From Kiritimatiellia bacterium (GTDB lineage Bacteria; Verrucomicrobiota; Kiritimatiellia; UBA8416; YA12-FULL-48-11): DNA of 64,000 bases. Of this stretch, positions 9,843 to 17,434 are shown one piece after another. Under the pieces are notes generated by a model. It made no database searches, was not told the origin of the DNA, and worked only from the letters and a program-made list of their open reading frames with translations. The stretch lies in the NCBI GenBank assembly GCA_028716365.1, contig JAQUPZ010000002.1, forward strand, positions 513,005-577,004, written 5' to 3'. Both the position numbers and the translations under genes were made by a program. How positions within the stretch are numbered: the first letter of the stretch is position 1; every line of letters begins with the position of its first letter.

Positions 9843-10020
9843 TCAAGCTTCATTGTCTAACAGATGTCGATTCGTTCGATTTCTTGCTACACGGCGATAT
9901 AACGCCGTGGCTACAAAAAGGGATGATTTCTGATGTAGCCGACTCGCTATGTCGAGGCGTTCTTTTATTTCATTAATGGTGCCGACGCTCAAGAGATCGG
10001 AACGTCCATAAACAAACAGG
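9843..10020. repeat. Probable dispersed intergenic repeat with short palindrome
   Basis: The 291-nt gap between the GH20 gene and the next gene contains ACGGCG-atataa-CGCCGT (9891-9908). It is flanked by GCTAC and GTAGCC words and by GCCGACTCGCTATGTCGAGGC. An apparent 62-residue - strand frame here has no leader or ribosome site. The word composition is typical of a dispersed non-coding repeat. Copy number elsewhere is unknown. Confidence 0.35.
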
Positions 10021-10027
10021 TTAAATC

Positions 10028-11245
10028 TCACTTCCAGATCCGGTCAGCAGTCGTATGCATTACAACGCGGGTTGGCGCCCCATGGCTGTCCTTGTGATTG
10101 TGGGCATCATTGACGCCTGTATAAAAAAAATGCCACTTGCCTCCGTGATGAACAAGGTTATGTGAGGCGTAAGCACCGTAACTGTCGGGCAAAACGCCCG
10201 GAGAACTTCTAGGCAGCCATGCCATACGCGCCGGTCGTTGCCATTTAATACCATCTTCCGAGAAACACCATTCCAAATCCATCGTTTGAGCCTGCAAACG
10301 GTAATGTCCCAGTATACCGATACGCCCCCGTTCTGTATACGTCACGGCAAGGTAGTAGAACTGTTGATCTATCGCATCACGTTCATCCGGTACGATGACC
10401 CTGCGCCGGTCAGTCCACTGCAAACCATCCTCGCTGGAAAACCTGTCAATCACCCGTACCCACCCGGGACAATTGTCGTGAGCAATGTAACGCGGATCGT
10501 CTTTGCCAACCTCCAGAAGCGAAGCTGTAAACAATTCAAAAGAACCATCGGCCAACTGGTAAACATTCGTTGCATCATTGGTAATCAAGGAAGCCGGGGC
10601 CAGAGGTTCGTTCGGTTCGGGTTTGGCTTCTTTCTTTGCCATGCGTCCCAAACCTGCACCCGCAGCAGCTGCGCCGGAAACCGTTCTGTCACCCGGGTGA
10701 TAAAGACACGGTCGCAATGGATCAAGTACGCGGTAACGTCTGCCATCGTCACTCTCTGCAGCAAGGTAACGAACCACACCTTTACCGTGCGCCCAGAAAT
10801 ACAAACGATTACGACCGTTCTTCAGAAGAAGATGTACGCCCTGTACCGGCCTCCAGCCATCAGGCAGGTTGCCGATAGAAAGCGGCGCATCGACAGGATC
10901 GCCGCTGGACAATTCAGCCATGTGAATTGTCATTTTCTCACCCGGTATACCCTCGGCAATACCAATATTAAAAGGCACTTTGCCTGACCTTGAAATCCAC
11001 AAGCGCCAACGATCATTAGATAAAGGTTCTGCCGCACTGGTAAAATTCTGTACCATACCGCCGCCGGGTAAATCTTCACTGCGAACTACAATGGTGCGCT
11101 TCGACCAATCTGCGGGATTTGATGGATGTACCGCTTCCGCACCAAAACTGAAACGTGGTAATGTAAATGCCGTCGTACCAATGCAAACTTGTAGAAAATT
11201 TCGCCTGTTAATCACTTGTAAAGGGCTTTGCAGAGGAGTATTCAT
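10028..11245 (-). CDS. Tat-exported beta-propeller protein, GH43-like
   Basis: The 405-residue protein starts with INRRNFLQVCIGTTAFTLP, a twin-arginine leader. It then has repeating Trp/Tyr-rich blades such as RWRLWISRSG, RLYFWAHGKG, FELFTASLLEVG, QFYYLAVTYTERG and HFFYTGVNDAHN, as expected of a five-bladed GH43/sialidase-like propeller. I cannot assign three catalytic acids confidently, so substrate and even activity are uncertain. It lies between the GH20 and GH29 genes on the same strand. Confidence 0.6.
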   Translation of the reverse strand: MNTPLQSPLQVINRRNFLQVCIGTTAFTLPRFSFGAEAVHPSNPADWSKRTIVVRSEDLPGGGMVQNFTSAAEPLSNDRWRLWISRSGKVPFNIGIAEGIPGEKMTIHMAELSSGDPVDAPLSIGNLPDGWRPVQGVHLLLKNGRNRLYFWAHGKGVVRYLAAESDDGRRYRVLDPLRPCLYHPGDRTVSGAAAAGAGLGRMAKKEAKPEPNEPLAPASLITNDATNVYQLADGSFELFTASLLEVGKDDPRYIAHDNCPGWVRVIDRFSSEDGLQWTDRRRVIVPDERDAIDQQFYYLAVTYTERGRIGILGHYRLQAQTMDLEWCFSEDGIKWQRPARMAWLPRSSPGVLPDSYGAYASHNLVHHGGKWHFFYTGVNDAHNHKDSHGAPTRVVMHTTADRIWK

Positions 11246-11320
11246 CTGTCGTCTCTATTTGCACATTATAGTTTCGCTGTGATCGCGCAATACCTGAAGC
11301 CGGAACAATAAATCAAATTA

Positions 11321-12841
11321 TTACTTCACGTTCGTCAGTTTCAAAACATAGGCATGTTCACAGGGCACTTCCTTTGCGAGTAACGCGGGAACAGTAACCT
11401 GCATGCCGTCTTTCACGTTTTTCCAGCGAAATTCCTTGTCCGTGCCCAGCAAACTGACGCGGGTCTTTTTCTGGGGAACAACATCCTTGATCAGTATTTT
11501 CCCCTCGGGCAATTTGGGCAGAATGGCGTACACGTCGTTGCCTTTTGCAGTAAAGAATATTTCTTTTACAGCCATACCGGGTTCCGGATCAATTGTCTGC
11601 TTCAGCACAAAATCACCGCCGACATAAGAAAGTTTTTTCAGTTTCTTATATGCCTTTCCGTCCAGCTGTTCACCTGCCGACCATTGGACCAGTGTCCGCC
11701 ACTTGTGCGTGCCGTAAATGGCTTCGCCGTTGACTTTCAGCCATTGGCCGATCTGTAGCAACCGCTCCTGCATGATCGGCGGGATCTTGCCGGTACCATC
11801 GGGCCCGATATCAAGCAGAAGGTTTCCACCATGACTTACAATATCAGCAAGCACAAGGATCAACACCTTGATCGAGTTGTAATCCTGAACATCTTCATTC
11901 CGGTTGTATCCAAATGAGAAACCAATACCGCGGCATTCTTCCCATGCTTTGTCGAATGTTGTCCCTGAATCGTATTCGGTTGTTGGACAACCACCATGTT
12001 TGAGCCGGCAGTTCTTGCCCCAGCGATCATTGACCATTATGGTATCTTTGCAGGGCGATTCGTTGTAAAGCCATGCGAGCAGTTCGGGGGTTTTCCAGGC
12101 AGTGTCTTCCATCATCCAGTCGCCATCACCCCAGAGAATTGCAGGCTGGTAACGGGTGACCAGTTCCTTGACCTGCGGCAGAAAATGTTCATCCACAAAA
12201 CGGCTGTGCTGTGCCGGATCTTTCCAGAGCGGATTGTACCACTCGTAAAGTGAATAATAGAGGCCGAACTTCACGGGAGTTTTTTCCACCGCCGCTTTCA
12301 GTTCACCGACCAGGTCGCGTTTCGCACCGGCATCCATGCTGTTCCACGGACGACCGAAAGCCTTGTTGGCATGCTGGTTCGGCCAGAGGCAGAAACCATC
12401 GTGGTGTTTGCTGGTCAGCACGATATATTTCGCACCGGACTGTACAAACAACTCGGCCCACGCGGCGGGATCAAAATCCTGGGCTTTAAACATGTCGCCG
12501 AATTCATAGTAACTGAAATCTTTTCCGTAATTCTTCTCATGGTACTCGGTAACGACCGTAGGTTTCGGGTGACTGTTCCCACCACAGGTTTTGTTCTGCA
12601 TCCAATACTGGTACCACTCCGAATAGGTGCCGACCGGCGCCCATGCCGGGACTGAATATGGTCCCCAATGAATGAATACGCCGAACTTTGCGTCGTTAAA
12701 CCACTGGGGCAAAGGCCGCTTGTCGAGCGATTCCCACGTTGGCTCATACGTACCGGCCGAGACACAGATCGCGAGACCTGCAAATAATGCCGGAATCAGG
12801 ATCGCACTATTCAAAGAAAACTGTCTTTTCAAACATTTCAT
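11321..12841 (-). CDS. Secreted GH29 alpha-L-fucosidase
   Basis: From the ATG at 12841 (GGAGG 7 nt upstream) the protein has about 506 residues with a signal peptide. Conserved GH29 motifs are WFNDAKFGVFIHWG, SEWYQYWM, KYIVLTSKHHDGFCLW (about 140-155) and LWGDGDW (about 236-242), whose first Asp is the likely nucleophile. LLLDIGPDGTG marks the end of the barrel, and a beta-sandwich C-terminal domain follows. It hydrolyses terminal alpha-L-fucose with retention. The promoter at 12871-12910 belongs to a type shared with two other operons here. Confidence 0.92.
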   Translation of the reverse strand: MKCLKRQFSLNSAILIPALFAGLAICVSAGTYEPTWESLDKRPLPQWFNDAKFGVFIHWGPYSVPAWAPVGTYSEWYQYWMQNKTCGGNSHPKPTVVTEYHEKNYGKDFSYYEFGDMFKAQDFDPAAWAELFVQSGAKYIVLTSKHHDGFCLWPNQHANKAFGRPWNSMDAGAKRDLVGELKAAVEKTPVKFGLYYSLYEWYNPLWKDPAQHSRFVDEHFLPQVKELVTRYQPAILWGDGDWMMEDTAWKTPELLAWLYNESPCKDTIMVNDRWGKNCRLKHGGCPTTEYDSGTTFDKAWEECRGIGFSFGYNRNEDVQDYNSIKVLILVLADIVSHGGNLLLDIGPDGTGKIPPIMQERLLQIGQWLKVNGEAIYGTHKWRTLVQWSAGEQLDGKAYKKLKKLSYVGGDFVLKQTIDPEPGMAVKEIFFTAKGNDVYAILPKLPEGKILIKDVVPQKKTRVSLLGTDKEFRWKNVKDGMQVTVPALLAKEVPCEHAYVLKLTNVK

Positions 12842-12848
12842 CACAGAC

Positions 12849-12853
12849 CTCCT
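12849..12853 (-). promoter_or_regulatory. Ribosome binding site fixing the GH29 start
   Basis: GGAGG lies 7 nt before the ATG at 12841. It excludes the 14-residue upstream extension from 12883. Confidence 0.75.
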
Positions 12854-12870
12854 TTTATAATATTGCAGAA

Positions 12871-12910
12871 CAAATACTGGCAATAGAGCAGATCATAAGT
12901 CAACGCCAAA
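12871..12910 (-). promoter_or_regulatory. Shared promoter-like box upstream of GH29
   Basis: On the - strand TTTGGCGTTGACT (12910-12898) is followed after 21 nt by TATTTG (12876-12871). CTATTGCCAG lies just before the second box. The layout is the same as at 4880-4920 and 17351-17390. Confidence 0.5.
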
Positions 12911-12945
12911 CACCGAACGAATTGCGCTGAAAATCTTTTTTACTT

Positions 12946-15129
12946 TCATTGTTTAGTTGAAGCATCACTTTTCTTCTCGTCAAAACCGGCAGAATAATTG
13001 TCGATCAGCTTGAATTTACCTGTAACAACAATGGCCTGTGTTGCGTTGGTTACGTAACCGCGTTCGATAATGTTGTCGCGGAAAAACGAAGTGTCACTGC
13101 CGTGTGAATCGAGTACGGCCGGATGCTGACAGCCGGTAATGATGTTATTGTGAATCGTCCAGTTTGCGCCACGAGAAGGATAAACCTGGAACCGGTCGCG
13201 TTCCTTCATGCCACAGGGATTGGTCAACTTGAAACGTAGTGTTTCGGGATCGAACGATTCGATGGTGGAGACCGACTTGGCCGCCGCACCGTTAAGCCAC
13301 TCGAGACTCCAGCCACGATACTGGTGCGAACGCCGCCGCTCGAAGGCGATCCCATGCGGCGCCACGGCACGCTCGAACGTCTGTGCATCAATGACCTTGT
13401 CCACGAGACCATCGCTGCAGGCCGTGACAATACCAGTACCGCAGTTACGGATGAGGTTATCGTGAACGTTCAGGTTCAGCGCCGGCTCCTTCAACTTGAT
13501 GGCAGTAACGAGCGGGTCAGCCTCGCCTCGCGTGTAAATCTGGTTGTCGCTTACAATCACATCGCTGGCGCTGACTTCAATCGCAGTGCGCTTGACTGCG
13601 TTGGTTGCAGCAGCGGTCATATCAATGATATTGCCGGTGATGGTGCCGATACCGGCGGGCAGATCGCGAACACCGGTGGCACAGGTCAACTCGATGGCCG
13701 AGGAACCGAAGTTGACAAAGAGATTATTCCTGATGATGACCTGTAACGCGCCCCCCGCGGCACGGATGGCACATCCGCCGTAGGGGATGAAACTCTCAAA
13801 AACGTTATCGGCTATTATATGCTGGCCCGATGGGAGAACTTCGAAGGCTTCACTGCGACTGCGGATGTTACCCATCGCAACCGTTCCGGCATTACGGACA
13901 TAGTTGCCGATGAACCGCACGAATCGCGAGGCGCCTTCCCAGGTGCAGCCACCTACATCTACGATGCGGCAGTAGAGAACGCTGGTGTTCTCAGCCATGT
14001 CGTTGTTGTTGAAAGCGTTTCGTGCGCAATCGATGACCGAGCAACGTTCGTATGTGATCGCCTTCGTGTAAGCCTTCGGTTCGTGGGTACCCGAACGGGC
14101 GCGGCCCGCCGAGTAGAAACACTCCGCCGACATCCGGCGCGCGTGGCAGTTCTCGACCAGCACGCGTTCGGTATTGCTGATGCCGACAGCATTGCAATGC
14201 TTGAAATAAAAACCCCATACAGCCGTGCCACCCAACGTACGCATAACACCTGCCTGATCACGCCCTTCGAAACCCATGTGACCGATCATCATGAAATTCC
14301 GCAACGTGACCTCCGTACCCTCCTTCAGACTGAAGCACGAACCACGCCCTTCGCTGATGTCGAGAACGGTGTCCACCGCGCTCTGACCTTCAATGACGAT
14401 CGCGCTGGCGTTGTTGACCTTGATTGGTCCCGACAGGCGGTAATTCCCGATAGGAACCATGACATTTTTCTTCTCCTTGATCGCACGGTCCACGGCAGCC
14501 TGCAATGCGACGGTATCATTATGTCGCACGACGGCGTCTTTGACCGACCTTGTCGCGGCGTCTTTCAGGGTCAGCACGTTACCCTCGATCTTTTCGATGG
14601 TGGTAATGAGTTGGTCGCGTGCAACAAAAGTGGCCGTGTAGCCGGCTTCCCAATCATGTTTGCCGAAATAAACCTCGATGCCGCCGCCAAGCGGCTGCCA
14701 GTCGCCGGTGATCGGAATCTTCTCGTGCCAGGTCCGGCCAAGATCATCCGTCCAGCGGAACACGTTCGACGAACCGGCAGGCACATCAAGCACATACACG
14801 ACCCAACTGCCAGCACTGCCATCGTAACCGCGCATCTTCACAAGGTCACCTGCGGGGTTTGACTTCGCGTAGTCCTTTCGCGGCCCCCACAACTGGCCTT
14901 CGGTAAAGCGCGGACTGGCCTTCGAGACCATGACCCCCTGCCCAACTTTTAAATCACCGGCATTTGCGACAGTGATCTGATTTGAACCATCGGTTGTCGC
15001 AGCAGTGGTTTCAAACTTCGAACCCGACGCGCCGAAATCACGGACATTGAGCCATTCTAATCCATTAGTCTGTGCAAGGCCGGAACCAACTGCAAGAAAG
15101 GCGGCAATAATGATTATTGATGATTTCAT
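12946..15129 (-). CDS. Secreted right-handed beta-helix protein (pectate-lyase-like), downstream tandem copy
   Basis: The 727-residue protein has a signal peptide (about 1-19), then WLNVRDFGASGSKF, the N-terminal signature of pectate-lyase-3-like beta-helix proteins. Many helix coils follow (VRFIGNYVRNAG, IIADNVFES, IIRNNLFVNFG, NLNVHDNLIRNCG). It is clearly paralogous to the next upstream gene, and its ATG overlaps that gene's TGA (ATGA), so translation is probably coupled. Such proteins bind or cleave acidic polysaccharides; the catalytic residues are not evident. The role is probably extracellular glycan processing. Confidence 0.75.
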   Translation of the reverse strand: MKSSIIIIAAFLAVGSGLAQTNGLEWLNVRDFGASGSKFETTAATTDGSNQITVANAGDLKVGQGVMVSKASPRFTEGQLWGPRKDYAKSNPAGDLVKMRGYDGSAGSWVVYVLDVPAGSSNVFRWTDDLGRTWHEKIPITGDWQPLGGGIEVYFGKHDWEAGYTATFVARDQLITTIEKIEGNVLTLKDAATRSVKDAVVRHNDTVALQAAVDRAIKEKKNVMVPIGNYRLSGPIKVNNASAIVIEGQSAVDTVLDISEGRGSCFSLKEGTEVTLRNFMMIGHMGFEGRDQAGVMRTLGGTAVWGFYFKHCNAVGISNTERVLVENCHARRMSAECFYSAGRARSGTHEPKAYTKAITYERCSVIDCARNAFNNNDMAENTSVLYCRIVDVGGCTWEGASRFVRFIGNYVRNAGTVAMGNIRSRSEAFEVLPSGQHIIADNVFESFIPYGGCAIRAAGGALQVIIRNNLFVNFGSSAIELTCATGVRDLPAGIGTITGNIIDMTAAATNAVKRTAIEVSASDVIVSDNQIYTRGEADPLVTAIKLKEPALNLNVHDNLIRNCGTGIVTACSDGLVDKVIDAQTFERAVAPHGIAFERRRSHQYRGWSLEWLNGAAAKSVSTIESFDPETLRFKLTNPCGMKERDRFQVYPSRGANWTIHNNIITGCQHPAVLDSHGSDTSFFRDNIIERGYVTNATQAIVVTGKFKLIDNYSAGFDEKKSDASTKQ

Positions 15130-17336
15130 GGTTTAGCCGGAGCGTCACCGTTTTTCCCGTCGAAACCGGCAGAATAGTTATCGATCAACTTGAATTTACC
15201 GGTTACGGCAACAGCCTGTGTTGCGCTGTTCTCATTACCGCGTTCGATAATGTTATCACGGAAAAATGAAGTGTCACTGCCATGGACGTTGAACGCAACC
15301 GGTTGACCACAGGCAGTTATACTGTTGTTGTGTACAAGCCAATTTGCAGAAGGCGCGAAAACTTCAAACCGATCGCCGACTTTCATCTCAGCGGGTTGTT
15401 TCAGCTTAAAGCGGAACGTTTCCGGATCAAATGATTCTATGACGGATAAGCCGGCTGATTTACTGCCACGGAACCACTCCAGGTTCCAGTCACGATAACA
15501 ATGCGACTTTCGTCGTTCCATCGGTACACTGCCACGACCGGCAACAAAAGTCGTCGCGTCGACAACTTCTTCGACAATTGAGTAGACAGTGTCCCCGACA
15601 ATACCCTTACCACAGTTACGCACAAGGTTGTCGTGAGTGATAAGATTTATAGCCGGCTCCGTGAGACGGATGGCCGTAACGTTTGCGTCGCACACACCAC
15701 GATTATAGACCTGGTTATCGCTGATAATAACATCGGAAGAGCCAACGTGAATGGCAGTGCGAGCACGCGATGGCTCGTCAACAGCAGTCATGTCCATGAT
15801 GTTTCCCCTGATTGTGCAGTTAGCGGTAGGAAGATGACGTTTATCGCCGCCGGGGATAATTTCGATGCCGCAGGAATTATAATTTACAAAGATATTATCA
15901 CGAACAATCACCTGCGTGGCACCGCATGTGGCGCGGACAATGTAGCCGCCGGGGCGGCCATTATAAAAAGTACGACCTTCAAACACATTATCGGCAACAA
16001 TATGCTGCCCGGAACCGAGTTCTTCAAGATGGTTGGTGCGACTGCCAATATTACCCATCGCAATAGTGCCGGAGTTGCGGACATAATTGCCGATGAACCG
16101 CACGAACCGCGAGGCACCTTCCCACGTACAACCGCCGACATCAACGATACGGCAGTAGAGAACGCTTGTATTTTCAGCAAGGTCATTGTTGTTGAAACCG
16201 TTGCCATCACTGTTGGTGACGGAACAACGCAGATATGTGAGCGATTTCGTATAAGCTCTTGGCTCGCGTGTACCGGCACGTGAATCACCTTGACAGTAAA
16301 ATGCCTCGCAATTCATCTTGCTTGCATGACAGTTTTCTATGAGCACGCGTTCGGTATTACGAATATGCATTGCTGCACACGGTTTCAAACCGACAGGCCA
16401 GCATGCTTTACCGCTGCTGGTCGGAAAACTGTGCCAACCAGGGCCTTCGCCAAGCCCGGAGTGACCGACCATCCGTATATTACGTACTGTTATATTCGTA
16501 CCGCCGGCAAGACTTATACAGGAGCCAACCCCCTCTGAAATATCCAACACAGTGTCAACACTGCTGGCACCCTCGAGGATGATACTATTGGCATTTGCCA
16601 CCGTTATGCCGGTCATCAGCCTATAGTGTCCAACTGGAAAGAAAACATTGCGTTTCTCTTCCAAAGCACGACGGACTGCAGCCTGCAAAGCCACACTGTC
16701 ACAATGACGTACTACAGCTTCTTTCACTGTCCGGGTGGCCTCATGTTCCAATGTGATTACATTGTCCTCGATCTTTTCGATCTTACTTACCAACTGGTCC
16801 CGCGCATTGAAGGTGATCATATGACCAAGTTGCCATTCCTGCTTTTTTAATTTGATCTCCACACCACCGCTGAGTGGTTGCCAGTCAAACGTGACGGGAA
16901 CCTTCGTCCCCTTCCATGTACGGGCCATGTCATCGCTCCAGCGGAAAGTGAGCGGATCAATACTGTTTATTTCGACGAGAAATATCAGCCAGCTTCCGCT
17001 GCTGCCGTCATAACCGCGAAGTTCTGCCGCATCACCCATCGGATTGGAACTGAAAGGATTTTCCGGCGGTTTCAGAATACATCTGGTATAAGATGGATTA
17101 CATTTCGATATTGTTACACCCTGTCCAACCTTGAAATCGCCAACCTTGTCCACGGTGAGTTGCTTCGAACCTGCAGTTGTACTTGCCGCCGTTTCAAACT
17201 TCGAGCCTGACGCCCCATAATCACAAACGTTCAACCAATTGTCCTGCCCGGAAGATTCGCCCGCCAGAATGAGGGCCAGTACAAGTATTGAATGAATGAT
17301 TTTATTCACAAGAATCTTTTTCCAGAAGGATTCCAT
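15126..17336 (-). CDS. Secreted right-handed beta-helix protein (pectate-lyase-like), upstream tandem copy
   Basis: The 736-residue protein shares the whole architecture and long identical stretches with the downstream gene, for example CRIVDVGGCTWEGASRF and the C-terminal FKLIDNYSAGFD. The signal peptide is IIHSILVLALILAGESSG. The ATG at 17336 lacks a good Shine-Dalgarno; an in-frame GTG at 17309 after GGAAAAAG is a possible start and gives a tidier signal peptide. The promoter box at 17351-17390 precedes it. The pair is a tandem duplication that has diverged mostly in surface coils. Confidence 0.75.
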   Translation of the reverse strand: MESFWKKILVNKIIHSILVLALILAGESSGQDNWLNVCDYGASGSKFETAASTTAGSKQLTVDKVGDFKVGQGVTISKCNPSYTRCILKPPENPFSSNPMGDAAELRGYDGSSGSWLIFLVEINSIDPLTFRWSDDMARTWKGTKVPVTFDWQPLSGGVEIKLKKQEWQLGHMITFNARDQLVSKIEKIEDNVITLEHEATRTVKEAVVRHCDSVALQAAVRRALEEKRNVFFPVGHYRLMTGITVANANSIILEGASSVDTVLDISEGVGSCISLAGGTNITVRNIRMVGHSGLGEGPGWHSFPTSSGKACWPVGLKPCAAMHIRNTERVLIENCHASKMNCEAFYCQGDSRAGTREPRAYTKSLTYLRCSVTNSDGNGFNNNDLAENTSVLYCRIVDVGGCTWEGASRFVRFIGNYVRNSGTIAMGNIGSRTNHLEELGSGQHIVADNVFEGRTFYNGRPGGYIVRATCGATQVIVRDNIFVNYNSCGIEIIPGGDKRHLPTANCTIRGNIMDMTAVDEPSRARTAIHVGSSDVIISDNQVYNRGVCDANVTAIRLTEPAINLITHDNLVRNCGKGIVGDTVYSIVEEVVDATTFVAGRGSVPMERRKSHCYRDWNLEWFRGSKSAGLSVIESFDPETFRFKLKQPAEMKVGDRFEVFAPSANWLVHNNSITACGQPVAFNVHGSDTSFFRDNIIERGNENSATQAVAVTGKFKLIDNYSAGFDGKNGDAPAKP

Positions 17337-17350
17337 TTACGACCTATAGA

Positions 17351-17390
17351 AGGATATTGGCAACAGCACAGGCGGCAAGTCAACGTCAAA
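17351..17390 (-). promoter_or_regulatory. Shared promoter-like box upstream of tandem beta-helix genes
   Basis: On the - strand TTTGACGTTGACT (17390-17378) is followed after 21 nt by TATCCT (17356-17351). CTGTTGCCAA lies just before it and matches CTATTGCCAG at the GH29 promoter. Confidence 0.5.
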
Positions 17391-17434
17391 GAAAGAATAC
17401 CTGGATCTAACCTCTGCAATGAAACCTCCACCGC

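Noticed and set aside
9843-10031. 62-residue - strand frame overlapping the next gene's end
   Set aside because: It falls in palindromic repeat-like DNA and has no start signal.
10238-10987. 249-residue open frame on the + strand
   Set aside because: It is antisense to the GH43-like Tat protein and has no recognisable domain.
13819-14862. 347-residue open frame on the + strand
   Set aside because: It lies wholly antisense to the beta-helix gene, shows no family motif and has no ribosome site. It is a composition shadow.
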